The notes under the pieces were generated by a model that ran no database searches, had not been told where the DNA came from, and was given only the letters and a program-made list of their open reading frames with translations. 64,000 nucleotides of DNA from Exiguobacterium sp. RIT594 (GTDB taxonomy: Bacteria; Bacillota; Bacilli; Exiguobacteriales; Exiguobacteriaceae): NCBI RefSeq assembly GCF_003339585.1, contig NZ_QPKF01000002.1, positions 1 to 64,000 of the forward strand, written 5' to 3'. Of the stretch, positions 32,509 to 41,594 are shown one piece after another. Made by a program: the position numbers and the translations under genes. Positions within the stretch are counted from its first letter, which is position 1. Every line of letters begins with the position of its first letter.

Positions 32509-33069
32509 TCAAGTTGAATACGGTCGTTCCATATAGTCAAATTGTCCGCCACTGATTTCAATCGTCTTGACCGGTACGAATCCAAGACGTCTATACAATC
32601 GTTGCGCCCCCGTATTCGTCTGATCCGCATTTAACGTAAAGGCCCGTAATCCACGCCGTTCGCCTTCGTCCGCCGCTGCCTGCAACAGTTCAGACCCGAT
32701 TCCCTTTCCACCGTATGCTGCATCAACGGATAACGTATCGAGATAAAAGACATCCCCTTCCGTCTCCTGATCAATTTGCACGTCCTGTGCTGTCCACTCG
32801 CGGAGCTGACGCTTAATCGGTTCATCCAACCGTGCTGCATCAAATCCGGCATACGTGATGACGATGCCGACGACACGTCCGTCGAGTTCTTTGACAAGGA
32901 TATTCTCATGACTCAATCGGTTTCCGGTTTGTGTAACAAACAGCGCGAGCCTCTCCAAAATTAATGCCTTCTCCTGCGTTCCGGTCAGCGTCTCGGCAAT
33001 TTCATGAATCGCCTGTTCAATCAATGGCGCGATTTGATCCGCGTCATCTGCAGTCGCTTGTCTGATCAT
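32509..33069 (-). CDS. GNAT-family acetyltransferase
   Basis: A 186-residue acetyltransferase with the acetyl-CoA loop 'YGGKGIGSELLQAA' and beta strands 'GDVFYLDTLSVD' and 'LNADQTNTGAQRLYRRLGFVPV'. Substrate unknown. GAAAGGAGC precedes the ATG. Lies between the repeat and a terminator. Confidence 0.87.
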   Translation of the reverse strand: MIRQATADDADQIAPLIEQAIHEIAETLTGTQEKALILERLALFVTQTGNRLSHENILVKELDGRVVGIVITYAGFDAARLDEPIKRQLREWTAQDVQIDQETEGDVFYLDTLSVDAAYGGKGIGSELLQAAADEGERRGLRAFTLNADQTNTGAQRLYRRLGFVPVKTIEISGGQFDYMERPYST

Positions 33070-33111
33070 TTGATTTTGCTCCTTTCTTCTTCTCTTATTA
33101 TCCTAAAACAA

Positions 33112-33137
33112 AAACCCTCCTGATGTCAGGAGGGTTT
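33112..33137. terminator. Terminator of yitT
   Basis: A perfect 12-bp hairpin AAACCCTCCTGA - TG - TCAGGAGGGTTT between the yitT stop and the acetyltransferase start, both on the minus strand. Confidence 0.85.
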
Positions 33138-33145
33138 GATTCGGT

Positions 33146-33757
33146 TCATTTCAACTCTGCTACTGGAATTGCTACCTCAACCGGTTCACGCGTCATCACT
33201 GAAACAACGCGCCCCGCAATTGCGACGGCAAGCAACGTATATAACGTTAAGCTCAACGGCAGATAGACGAGTGAGATGACAAGGACGACGGCATCAAGAC
33301 TAAATAAAATCGTCCCGATTGATAAGCCGGTCAGCTTACTGAGGCCCATCGACAATAAATCGTCGCCTCCTGTTGCCGCGCCGCTTTTCAAGACGAGTCC
33401 GAGACCGTATCCGGTCACGATACCGCTTGCGACGGCCGCAATCAGCGTTGCCGGCCAGGCCTGTTCCGGAAAATGAAACAGATCCAGTCGGTACCACATT
33501 TCGTAAAACAGAGACAAGGCGCTTGCTGAAATCAGCGCTTCCCCGACAAACCGTTTGCCCTTAAAATAGAGTGCTCCGATAAAAAATGGTATGTCGAGTA
33601 CAATCATCGAAATCGATGGATTGATGTCAAAAAAGTAGCGTCCGAGCAATGATAACCCGATAAATCCGCCTTCTGCCAAACCAAATTGTTCATTCAAGGT
33701 GTAGTAGCCAAACGCCATAAGCAGCGTTCCGGCTAAGATGGTCATAATTCGTTTCAT
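33146..33757 (-). CDS. YitT-family membrane protein, short form
   Basis: A 203-residue protein with five or six membrane segments and the YitT string 'GLAEGGFIGLSLLGRYFFDINPSISMIVLDIP'. Many YitT proteins carry a C-terminal DUF2179 domain (about 280 residues in all); here the chain stops after the membrane part. Function unknown. Its ribosome site AGAGGA is the 3' arm of a hairpin in a long leader (see 33758-33957), so translation is probably regulated. Confidence 0.85.
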   Translation of the reverse strand: MKRIMTILAGTLLMAFGYYTLNEQFGLAEGGFIGLSLLGRYFFDINPSISMIVLDIPFFIGALYFKGKRFVGEALISASALSLFYEMWYRLDLFHFPEQAWPATLIAAVASGIVTGYGLGLVLKSGAATGGDDLLSMGLSKLTGLSIGTILFSLDAVVLVISLVYLPLSLTLYTLLAVAIAGRVVSVMTREPVEVAIPVAELK

Positions 33758-33957
33758 GTGTTGTCCTCTCCCGTATCTTCCATGGGAGAGGATGTAATTG
33801 TCCCGTTTGGGTATTCATCTATTTTCGCTCTCCCTGATTTTTTTCAAGCCATTACCTTCCTGTTCAATGAAGATTGGCGGTGCTAAAAATCAGGTAAGCT
33901 GAATAGATGATCGGTCCTCTCGGTGTCCATCGGTTTCCACCCTTTCGTTTTGTTGTC
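33758..33957 (-). promoter_or_regulatory. Structured yitT leader, candidate riboswitch
   Basis: A 200-nt leader follows a TATAAT box at 33964-33969 (minus). Nested helices are seen: 33815-33823 with 33902-33910 (9 bp), 33833-33842 with 33885-33894 (10 bp), and an inner hairpin 33848-33878. Next to the gene, 33764-33772 pairs with 33784-33792 (9 bp) and hides the ribosome site. An upstream copy of GAGAGGA (33915-33921) can pair with the same 33786-33792 strand and free the site. I match it to no known riboswitch class. The remaining bases up to 34134 hold only the promoter and nothing else I recognise. Confidence 0.55.
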
Positions 33958-34134
33958 CCTTTCATTATAACCCGAACTTCAGAAACTGAAACAGTTTTAC
34001 ACGTTTTTAACAGAAACGATACAGACAACCTCTCATTGCTCAATCATTCACATTTCGGACAAATTTATGCTCATCATTGAACAAACTACTTGAAAACAAC
34101 TTTGTGAAGTAATACACTAAGGATATCAAATGAA

Positions 34135-34150
34135 TGTGATTTTTATCACA
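34135..34150 (+). promoter_or_regulatory. Rex operator
   Basis: TGTGATTTTTATCACA, the TGTGA-n6-TCACA palindrome bound by the NADH-sensing repressor Rex. A second imperfect TTGTGA half lies at 34112-34117. Derepression at high NADH/NAD+ would raise the NADH oxidase that follows. Confidence 0.8.
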
Positions 34151-34176
34151 AACAAAACAAAAAGGGGACTTTACTC

Positions 34177-35529
34177 ATGAAAGTAGCAGTCATCGGTTGT
34201 ACACACGCAGGAACAGCAGCAGTTAAAGAATTGACTTCACAGCACGAGCAATTGGATATCACCGTTTATGAACGAAACGATAACGTCTCTTTCCTTTCTT
34301 GTGGCATCGCGCTTCACGTCGGTGGCGTCGTCGAGCATGCGGAGTCGCTGTTTTATTCTTCACCGGATGAACTGGCTGAGCTTGGTGCAGACATGCGCTT
34401 AAAACATGATGTTCTCGAAATCGACAGCACGAATCAAACGATTGTTGCCAAAAACCTCGTAACAGGTGAAACCGTTTATGATACGTACGATAAATTGATC
34501 ATGACAACCGGTTCATGGCCGATCATCCCGATGCTTCCCGGGATTGAACTCAATCAAATCGAGCTCTGTAAAAACTATCACCATGCGCAAACGATCATAA
34601 AAAAAGCGACAGATGCAGAGCGTATCACAGTCGTTGGTGCCGGTTATATCGGTGCTGAACTGGTCGAAGCATTTGAAGCATACGGAAAAGACGTCACGTT
34701 CATCGACAGCGCCGACCGGATCTTAAATAAATACCTGGATCGTTCATTCACCGACATCATTGAAAACGAATTGACGGATCGCGGCATTCGTTTGGAACTG
34801 AACCAGACTGTTCAAAGCTTTACAGGTGTTGACGGAAACGTCACACAAGTCGTCACGGATAAAGGAACGTTTGAAACAGATCTCGTCATTCTCTGTGTTG
34901 GTTTCCGACCAAGCACGGAACTGTTAAAAGGACAAATCGACATGTTACCGAACGGTGCCATCATCGTCGACGACTATATGCGGACAAGTAATCCGAACAT
35001 CTTTGCCGCCGGTGACAGCTGTGCTGTCTACTACAATCCGGCCCGGACACACGCGTACATTCCACTCGCAACGAATGCCGTCCGCATGGGAACACTCGTC
35101 GGGAAAAACCTGCTTGCTCCGACAATCCGTTACCAAGGGACTCAAGGAACATCCGGCCTTCGCCTGTACGACTTGAATATCGCGTCAACCGGTCTGACGG
35201 AAGATGCCGCCCCATTCTTCGGTTTGGAAGTAACGAGTACGACGGTTCAGGATGCCTACCGTCCTGAGTTCATGCCGACAGCTGAAAATGTCCAATTGAA
35301 ACTCGTCTATGAAACAACGACGCACCGTCTTGTCGGGGCGCAGATCATCTCAAAAGTTGATCTGACACAAGCCATGAACACGTTATCGGTGGCCATTCAA
35401 AACGACATGACGCTCGAAGAATTGGCTTTCGTCGACTTCTTCTTCCAACCGCACTACAACAAACCATGGAACTTACTGAATCAAGCAGCTTTACAAGGGA
35501 TGAAAGAACTGACATCGGAACGCGTTTAA
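34177..35529 (+). CDS. nox: NADH oxidase (water-forming Nox type)
   Basis: A 450-residue flavoprotein with two dinucleotide-binding motifs (GCTHAGTAA near the start and 'VVGAGYIGAELVEAFEAYG') and a single redox cysteine C42 in 'FLSCGIAL', plus H10. Length and layout match H2O-forming NADH oxidases of lactic acid bacteria, close to the CoA-disulfide reductase at 20.7-23.1 kb but with an HxGT-type start. The Rex box supports a role in NADH re-oxidation. AAAGGGGA precedes the ATG. Confidence 0.88.
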   Translation: MKVAVIGCTHAGTAAVKELTSQHEQLDITVYERNDNVSFLSCGIALHVGGVVEHAESLFYSSPDELAELGADMRLKHDVLEIDSTNQTIVAKNLVTGETVYDTYDKLIMTTGSWPIIPMLPGIELNQIELCKNYHHAQTIIKKATDAERITVVGAGYIGAELVEAFEAYGKDVTFIDSADRILNKYLDRSFTDIIENELTDRGIRLELNQTVQSFTGVDGNVTQVVTDKGTFETDLVILCVGFRPSTELLKGQIDMLPNGAIIVDDYMRTSNPNIFAAGDSCAVYYNPARTHAYIPLATNAVRMGTLVGKNLLAPTIRYQGTQGTSGLRLYDLNIASTGLTEDAAPFFGLEVTSTTVQDAYRPEFMPTAENVQLKLVYETTTHRLVGAQIISKVDLTQAMNTLSVAIQNDMTLEELAFVDFFFQPHYNKPWNLLNQAALQGMKELTSERV

Positions 35530-35554
35530 TGCATTGCCTTCCCCCTCTCTCTTC

Positions 35555-35590
35555 AAATCGGAGTCCACACCTGTGGATTCCGATTTTTTT
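35555..35590 (+). terminator. Terminator of nox
   Basis: AAATCGGAgTCCACA - CCT - GTGGAtTCCGATTT with a T-run. Confidence 0.85.
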
Positions 35591-35685
35591 ATTTTTCATC
35601 CGGTCGATTCCGATAATCTGTTGCGGCTGCTTTGCCCAGTCTCCTTCGACAACTGATAAAAACTTCACTCGGTTAACCAATTGAC

Positions 35686-35710
35686 GTTTAGACGTGAAGT
35701 GACAGGGAAC
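35686..35710 (+). promoter_or_regulatory. SigB-type promoter of the SDR gene
   Basis: GTTTAG - 13 bases - GGGAAC, about 47 nt before the ATG. It agrees with the SigB consensus and with the known SigB control of the related B. subtilis proteins YdaD, YhxC and YhdF. Confidence 0.65.
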
Positions 35711-35756
35711 ATACTTCTTATGCAAACGAAACCACTATCACAGGAGGAATCAATTC

Positions 35757-36641
35757 ATGTCACAGTCTAACAATCCACTTACACAATATTTCAATGATGA
35801 CTTCCCGAAACAATATCAGGAGGCGCCGGCTGTCCAGGCAAAAATGGAACCCGTTCCTGATTGTGGTGAAGAAAGCTACAAAGGATCCGGTAAATTAAAA
35901 GGTAAAAAAGCTTTGATCACAGGAGGCGATTCCGGAATCGGCCGTGCCGCTGCCATCGCTTATGCCCGTGAAGGTGCCGATGTGTTCCTCAATTATCTGC
36001 CGGAAGAACAGCAAGACGCGGAAGAAGTCAAAGCACTTGTCGAAGCAGCCGGTCAAAAGGCATACTTACTTGCCGGTGACCTCAGTGACGAAACGTTCTG
36101 TCAACAACTCGTCAAAGAAGCACACGAATCTCTTGGCGGAATTGATATTTTGGCACTCGTCGCCGGTAAACAACAAGCCGTCGAGGACATCATGGACCTG
36201 TCGACGGAGCAGCTCCGCAAAACATATGAAATCAACGTCTTTTCACTGTTCTGGGTCGTTAAAGCCGCTCTTCCGCTGTTAAAAGAAGGCGCTTCGATTA
36301 TCACGACGACTTCGGTTCAGGGATATAACCCAAGTGCGAACTTACTCGATTACGCGTCAACGAAATTTGCCATCAACGGCTTTACACGCGGACTTGCGAA
36401 ACAAGTCGCACCAAAAGGCATCCGCGTCAACTCGGTCGCACCGGGTCCGATTTGGACACCGCTTCAGATTTCAGGAGGACAACCAAGCGAAAACATTCCG
36501 GAATTCGGACAGGAAACACCGCTTAAACGGAGCGGCCAACCGGTCGAACTGTCGAGCGTTTATGTCTTCCTCGCTTCGGATGATGCCAGTTATGTGACGG
36601 CGCAAATTTATGGTGTCACAGGCGGAATCGAACTCGCTTAA
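35757..36641 (+). CDS. General-stress SDR oxidoreductase (YdaD/YhxC type)
   Basis: A 294-residue classical SDR with a 45-residue N-terminal extension typical of Gsp39-like proteins. NAD(P) motif TGGDSGIG (about 55-62), NxAG-like 'LVAGKQ', and YASTK active-site pair. Relatives are general stress proteins in B. subtilis; substrate unknown. CAGGAGGA lies before the ATG. The SigB promoter links it to the rsbVW-sigB locus of this window. Confidence 0.88.
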   Translation: MSQSNNPLTQYFNDDFPKQYQEAPAVQAKMEPVPDCGEESYKGSGKLKGKKALITGGDSGIGRAAAIAYAREGADVFLNYLPEEQQDAEEVKALVEAAGQKAYLLAGDLSDETFCQQLVKEAHESLGGIDILALVAGKQQAVEDIMDLSTEQLRKTYEINVFSLFWVVKAALPLLKEGASIITTTSVQGYNPSANLLDYASTKFAINGFTRGLAKQVAPKGIRVNSVAPGPIWTPLQISGGQPSENIPEFGQETPLKRSGQPVELSSVYVFLASDDASYVTAQIYGVTGGIELA

Positions 36642-36660
36642 TTCAATTTTTTCAACCAGG

Positions 36661-36694
36661 CAGCTTTGATGGCGACATCAAGGCTGTTTTTTTA
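36661..36694 (+). terminator. Terminator of the SDR gene
   Basis: CAGCTTTGATG - GCGA - CATCAAGGCTG (one G-T pair) followed by seven T. Confidence 0.85.
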
Positions 36695-36701
36695 TTATGA
36701 G

Positions 36702-36730
36702 TTGCTTCTCCGTGCCTGGTTTAGTCTAAT
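36702..36730 (+). promoter_or_regulatory. Promoter of the acetyltransferase gene
   Basis: TTGCTT - 17 bases - TCTAAT, ending about 31 nt before the start codon. Confidence 0.55.
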
Positions 36731-36761
36731 GAAGGTATACATAGGATAGGAGATGATTCAT

Positions 36762-37313
36762 ATGACGGAAAAAGAGAAAATGATTCAAGGTCAGTTGTAC
36801 TTAGCCGGTGATGCGGAACTGGTCGCTGACCGAAAGCGGGCTCAGACATTGTGCCATCAATTTAATCAACTCAGCATCAACGAGTTACCTGCCCGAAAGT
36901 CTCTCCTCCAGAAATTATTCCAAATTGAGCAGACAGATTTTTATATCGAACCGTCCTTCAAGTGTGATTACGGCTATAACATCACATTCGGTTCGCGGTT
37001 TTATGCCAACTACGATTGTGTCCTGCTCGACATTTGCCCGATTACAATCGGCGATAACTGTATGCTCGCTCCGGGCGTCCACATCTATACAGCGACGCAT
37101 CCGTTAGATCCTGTCGAACGCAACAGCGGTTATGAATTCGGGAAGCCGGTCGTCATCGGGGACAACGTCTGGATTGGCGGACGTGCCGTCATCACGCCGG
37201 GTGTAACGATCGGGGACAATGCCGTCATCGCGGCCGGAAGTGTCGTCGTCAAAGATGTCGCTCCAAACACTGTCGTTGGCGGGAATCCGGCCCGTTTCAT
37301 CAAACCGATTTGA
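36762..37313 (+). CDS. maa: Maltose O-acetyltransferase
   Basis: A 183-residue left-handed beta-helix acetyltransferase of the Maa/NodL/LacA kind: N-terminal Mac domain (1-55), hexapeptide repeats, and the catalytic histidine in '[10 protein letters not shown]'. It acetylates maltose or other sugars from acetyl-CoA. I prefer the ATG at 36762 because the ATG at 36753 sits against the TAGGAG site. Confidence 0.92.
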   Translation: MTEKEKMIQGQLYLAGDAELVADRKRAQTLCHQFNQLSINELPARKSLLQKLFQIEQTDFYIEPSFKCDYGYNITFGSRFYANYDCVLLDICPITIGDNCMLAPGVHIYTATHPLDPVERNSGYEFGKPVVIGDNVWIGGRAVITPGVTIGDNAVIAAGSVVVKDVAPNTVVGGNPARFIKPI

Positions 37314-37412
37314 ATTCTCATCAAATTTTAATCTAATCCTCAGTCTCCTCTCACGTACGGTCGCTATTCTAAGAATAAGAAAAGCAGCTACCACTACGGA
37401 GGAGGAATTATC

Positions 37413-38318
37413 ATGACAAACGAAAAACGTACGGACAAACCTAAAAAGAATATTGTAAAACGAGGGCTCGCTTCGATTGCTATCACAGGAACCGTTTTGA
37501 CAGGGGCAGGTGCCTTCCTACTGTTCACCGGTCCGGGACACTCGCTCGTCAATTCAACGGTTACGACATCAGAACAAGTGGAACAGAAAGTCGAAGCGGC
37601 CTCAACAAAAGTTTCAGGTAACGTCAAACAGTCGCTTCCAAGTGCATTACAGGATGATGATCAGGAAATGGAAGGAACGTTAAAAGAAGTAACCGACAAT
37701 TCTGTAACGATCACCCGTAACGGATCGGATCAATCCTATTCGTTCGCTTCATCCGCTGAAATCGAACAAGCTACGGCCGGCGATTGGATTAAACTTGAAC
37801 TCAATCAGGACGGTCTTGTCCGGGAACTCGAACGGGAAGATGATCGGAATGATGACCGGGATGGTCGAGATAACGATTCATCCGACGATGACCGCAATGA
37901 AGTCACCGGTGTCGTCAAAGAGTTGTCCAATGAACAAATCGTCTTGACGCAAAACGGTTCCAATCAAGCGTACCGCTTCAGCGAGCAGGCCGAACTTGAA
38001 CAGACACAAGCTGGCGATCGCGTTAAACTGGAATTGAATGCAGACGGTCTTGTCCGGGAGCTCGACCGTGAAGATGCAGATGATCGGGACGACCGGAACG
38101 ATGACCGCCAAGAAGATGCTGCAGCGGAAGATCAAGACATCCGCGGTGCATTGGTCCGTGTGACGGACACACAAGTCGTCATTGAACAAAACGGTAAAAA
38201 CGTGACGTTTGAACGTGCGCAAAACATGGAACAGGATAATGATGTACAGGTTGGTTCACAAGTCGAACTGGAGTTGAACGGATCTAAGCAAGTGACAGAA
38301 ATCGACGAACAGTCGTAA
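37413..38318 (+). CDS. Secreted or anchored protein with three DUF5666-like repeats
   Basis: A 301-residue protein: basic N-terminus, one membrane segment (about 18-39), then a region with three similar 55-60-residue beta-rich repeats ('EGTLKEVTDNSVTITRNGSDQSYSF', 'TGVVKELSNEQIVLTQNG', 'RGALVRVTDTQVVIEQNG'). The repeats are joined by Asp/Arg-rich linkers of about 20 residues (DDRNDDRDGRD type). I read them as DUF5666-like domains. It is the first gene of a unit with the two-component system that follows at 11 nt, so it may be a target or an accessory of that system. Confidence 0.72.
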   Translation: MTNEKRTDKPKKNIVKRGLASIAITGTVLTGAGAFLLFTGPGHSLVNSTVTTSEQVEQKVEAASTKVSGNVKQSLPSALQDDDQEMEGTLKEVTDNSVTITRNGSDQSYSFASSAEIEQATAGDWIKLELNQDGLVRELEREDDRNDDRDGRDNDSSDDDRNEVTGVVKELSNEQIVLTQNGSNQAYRFSEQAELEQTQAGDRVKLELNADGLVRELDREDADDRDDRNDDRQEDAAAEDQDIRGALVRVTDTQVVIEQNGKNVTFERAQNMEQDNDVQVGSQVELELNGSKQVTEIDEQS

Positions 38319-38329
38319 GGAGGAAGTCT

Positions 38330-39013
38330 ATGGCACCGACCATCTTAATCGTCGAGGACGATTCGAAAATCGCCCGCCTACTTGAACTGGAATTAAACCA
38401 CGCTGGATACGCGACGCAGGTCGCCTTCAACGGTAAAGATGGCTTAGTAGCTGCTGAGAACGACATCGATCTCGTCTTACTTGACGTGATGATGCCGGAG
38501 CTCAGCGGCTTCGAGGTGCTTCGGCGGCTTCGCGGAAAAGGTAATCCGGTTCCCGTCATCTTATTGACGGCACGGGGCGAAGTGTATGACAAGGTTGCCG
38601 GTCTTGATCTCGGAGCCAATGATTATGTGACGAAACCGTTTGAAATCGAAGAATTATTGGCCCGAATCCGGGGCTTACTCCGCTTGACGACACAGGCTGC
38701 GGTCGAAACCAATCAACTTCATTATGCCGATGTCTTACTGGATTTAGACCGGCATGAAGCATTTCGTAACGACGTCCCGCTTGATTTGACACCACGCGAA
38801 TTCGATTTGTTGTCTTATCTGATGGAAAACAAGGAACATGTCTTGACCCGTGAGCAAATCCTCAATCGGGTTTGGGGTTATGATTATTTCGGAGAAACGA
38901 ATATCGTCGATGTCTACATCCGGTATTTACGCAAAAAAATGGACCGCAGCCAGTCTCCCCTCATTCAGACCGTTCGTGGCATCGGCTATGTCTTAAGGGA
39001 GGAGAAAGGATGA
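38330..39013 (+). CDS. OmpR-family response regulator (ArlR/YkoG-like)
   Basis: A 227-residue regulator: receiver domain with D10, D11, phospho-acceptor D52 and K in 'VTKPF', then an OmpR winged helix ('DLTPREFDLLSYLMENKEHVLTREQIL'). AAGGAGGA precedes the ATG; its stop overlaps the kinase start as ATGA. Closest in form to ArlR and B. subtilis YkoG. Confidence 0.93.
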   Translation: MAPTILIVEDDSKIARLLELELNHAGYATQVAFNGKDGLVAAENDIDLVLLDVMMPELSGFEVLRRLRGKGNPVPVILLTARGEVYDKVAGLDLGANDYVTKPFEIEELLARIRGLLRLTTQAAVETNQLHYADVLLDLDRHEAFRNDVPLDLTPREFDLLSYLMENKEHVLTREQILNRVWGYDYFGETNIVDVYIRYLRKKMDRSQSPLIQTVRGIGYVLREEKG

Positions 39014-40275
39014 AGTTACGGACGAAACTTGCCTTATCCGTCACATTGTTCACGACCCTTTTATTGCTGTTGTCTTTTTTAGTCGTCACGTATGTCGTCC
39101 GTGATCATTTGATTGAATCCCGTTTCACCCAACTCGAGCAGGCCGAGGAGCTGATGGAAGATGATTCCTCGACCCGGGCCTTGTTGACGTTGCATGAAGA
39201 TTCCGTCGTCCTGTCCCGTGACGACGGACGCTGGATCATCGCGAACGATGAAGACGACGACGATTCCGCGACGGTCAACGGCGATGTCCGGGCACGCGAT
39301 CTCCCCGGCATTCCGACAAACCGCGACGAACCATTCAAATCCGGTAACTGGTTTGGCGTCGTCCATCAGGATCAAGCTTATCTGTTTGAAGACGATACGG
39401 TGGATGATACGGTCTCGACGTTGATTTTCGCCTTCTCGATCGTCTTGATCATCGCCGTCATCATCGCTTTTCTCAGCAGTTTCTTCATCGCCTATCAAAC
39501 GTTACGTCCACTTCGTCAACTCGGTCAGACGATGGAACGGATTTCCGACTCCGGCACACTTGAGACCGTTCCGGAACAACAAAATGATGAAATCGGACAG
39601 CTCGGAAAAGTCTTTAACCGGATGATCGGACGTGTCGATCAAACGATGGAACAGCAACGGCAGTTCGTCGCGGATGTCTCGCATGAGATGAAGACGCCGT
39701 TGACCGTCATCGAAGGGTATGCGAAACTGCTGAAGCGCTGGGGCAAGACAAATCCTGATGTCCTCGAAGAATCCATTAGTAATATCCTGAACGAAACGCA
39801 CACGATGCGGAGTGGACTGATTGAACCGATGCTCGAATTATCCCGCCTCGGCTATGGTGAAACGACGACGGAGACGGTCGACTTGAAGCAGCTCGGGACG
39901 GAAGTCGCGGACCGGATGCACCATGCCTATGACACTGCTATTCCAGTCGATGCCACCGGAACCGTCACAGCGAATCATGAAGCACTTGTCCGGATTTTGA
40001 CGATTTTCATCGATAATGCGATCAAATATGCCAAAGATCCGGAAATCCGTCTTCGACCGGACCGGCTCGAAGTGCTTGACCGTGGAACCTCTTTATCTGC
40101 GGAGCAGCGCAAGCGTCTGTTCGATCGGTTTTACCGGCTCGATGAAGCCCGTGACCGGTCCGGCAGCGGTCTTGGTCTGTCGATTGCTGCTGCACTGGCG
40201 GAACATCATCATCTGTCCGTCGGCAGTGAAGCTCGTCCCGGTGGCGGAAGTTGTTTTTACATCACCTTCCATTGA
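39010..40275 (+). CDS. Sensor histidine kinase (ArlS/YkoH-like)
   Basis: A 421-residue kinase: membrane segment at 9-31, an extracytoplasmic sensor part of about 110 residues rich in Asp and Glu (ANDEDDDDSATVNGD), second membrane segment near 137-160, HAMP, phosphohistidine in 'DVSHEMKTPLTVIEGYAK', and an HATPase domain ending 'SGSGLGLSIA'. The acidic sensor and the acidic upstream protein suggest a cation or envelope signal, but this is a guess. Confidence 0.92.
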   Translation: MKLRTKLALSVTLFTTLLLLLSFLVVTYVVRDHLIESRFTQLEQAEELMEDDSSTRALLTLHEDSVVLSRDDGRWIIANDEDDDDSATVNGDVRARDLPGIPTNRDEPFKSGNWFGVVHQDQAYLFEDDTVDDTVSTLIFAFSIVLIIAVIIAFLSSFFIAYQTLRPLRQLGQTMERISDSGTLETVPEQQNDEIGQLGKVFNRMIGRVDQTMEQQRQFVADVSHEMKTPLTVIEGYAKLLKRWGKTNPDVLEESISNILNETHTMRSGLIEPMLELSRLGYGETTTETVDLKQLGTEVADRMHHAYDTAIPVDATGTVTANHEALVRILTIFIDNAIKYAKDPEIRLRPDRLEVLDRGTSLSAEQRKRLFDRFYRLDEARDRSGSGLGLSIAAALAEHHHLSVGSEARPGGGSCFYITFH

Positions 40276-40354
40276 ACACCTGAAATGAAACCTTCCCCCG
40301 TCTTTTGGCGTACACTAGAGACAGGAGTCAGATGATGAAAGAAGGTTATGAACG

Positions 40355-41434
40355 ATGGATAAAAAACGTTGGGGAGGCTTAGCCGTCGCCGGAGCATTTT
40401 TGCTCTCAAAAGGTAAAGTGCTGCTCGCTCTCTTAAAGTTCTCTAAATTCGGTGGGACGCTAATTTCGTTCGGTATCTCGTTATTGTTTTATGCACAAAT
40501 TTTTGGCGTCTGGTTTGGTGTCGGATTGCTTTATCTCCTGTTCATTCATGAGATGGGGCATCTCGCAGCAGCCAAACGGCTTGGTTTCAAGACCGGACCG
40601 GCGATTTTCGTTCCGTTCATGGGCGCTGTCATCGGAATCAAGGATACGTTCCGGACCCCGAAACAAGAAGCGATTTTGGCATATGGCGGTCCGCTTGCCG
40701 GATTACTCTCCCTCATCCCGCTTTTGATCGGATACGCCGTGACGGGAAACGATTTCTGGCTTGTCATCTTCCATTTAGGGGCCTTGCTGAACCTGTTCAA
40801 CCTGTTGCCCGTCAGCCCGCTTGACGGCGGACGGATTTTAGCCGGTCTGCCGATTGTCGTCTGGGTCGCCGGTCTCGCCGCCCTGATTGCATACGGTGTG
40901 ACACACTTCAGCATCATCTTGTTATTGATCGCGTTTCTCGGCGGAAGTGCCGTCTGGAAGCGATACCGTTTTGCGAAACAATACGAAGACAATAAATCGA
41001 TTTTAATGTTGTACCGCGCTGCCCGTAGCCGTGTCCTGCAAGCGAAAGTCGAACAGGAACAATTGGCAGCAACGGAGACTGTGACGGACTCGACCGTCGA
41101 CGAACCGGACGATGCACCCGTTTCGACCTATGATCCGATCGCCTGGTCACTCCGACACGACCTCCAGGATTTACGGAGTGCAAGTCCGGAAGAAGCGAAA
41201 AGTGCTGCCGATGACTTGCTTCGTTACCAATATGATTCGGCTAATGATTACGATGCCTTGTTGCGTCGACTGGACCAGCGGATTGAACCGTTACTCGAAG
41301 CTGAAAAATCAGTTGAATACCATCAAATGCCGAAAAAACAACAGACGATTACGTTGTTCGCTTATCTGGCTCTTGGTGCAGTTCTCTTCATCGCTTTTGA
41401 ATATTCAAAAGGATATCTTCCGACGCCATCTTAA
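40355..41434 (+). CDS. Site-2-protease-like M50 metalloprotease
   Basis: A 359-residue membrane protein. Zinc motif H65-E66-x-x-H69 (IHEMGHLAAA) and the second metal motif 'SPLDGGRI' are intact. Membrane core in residues 1-205, then about 130 soluble residues and a final membrane segment (about 332-350). The soluble tail with a coiled look is unusual for the short S2P group. Substrate unknown; it lies just after the two-component genes and could be co-transcribed. Confidence 0.85.
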   Translation: MDKKRWGGLAVAGAFLLSKGKVLLALLKFSKFGGTLISFGISLLFYAQIFGVWFGVGLLYLLFIHEMGHLAAAKRLGFKTGPAIFVPFMGAVIGIKDTFRTPKQEAILAYGGPLAGLLSLIPLLIGYAVTGNDFWLVIFHLGALLNLFNLLPVSPLDGGRILAGLPIVVWVAGLAALIAYGVTHFSIILLLIAFLGGSAVWKRYRFAKQYEDNKSILMLYRAARSRVLQAKVEQEQLAATETVTDSTVDEPDDAPVSTYDPIAWSLRHDLQDLRSASPEEAKSAADDLLRYQYDSANDYDALLRRLDQRIEPLLEAEKSVEYHQMPKKQQTITLFAYLALGAVLFIAFEYSKGYLPTPS

Positions 41435-41519
41435 CCGGTCGTGTTATGTCAAACAGGCACTTCGTCTTCAATCGGCGGAGTGTCTTTTAATCGTTTTGCA
41501 CATTGCCTGATTCGATTAC

Positions 41520-41548
41520 TTGCATCCGGTTGTCGAAGCGACTAATCT
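41520..41548 (+). promoter_or_regulatory. Promoter of the MATE gene
   Basis: TTGCAT - 17 bases - TAATCT, about 47 nt before the ATG. Confidence 0.55.
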
Positions 41549-41594
41549 GAATGAAAATCCATATCCCTGTTTTGAAAAAAAGGAGGCTCTCCTG

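Noticed and set aside
33920-33960. AGGGTGGAAACC in the yitT leader as a T-box core
   Set aside because: The T-box core is GGGTGGnACCGCG near the 3' end of the leader before a terminator. Here it is at the 5' end, lacks CCGCG, and no terminator follows.
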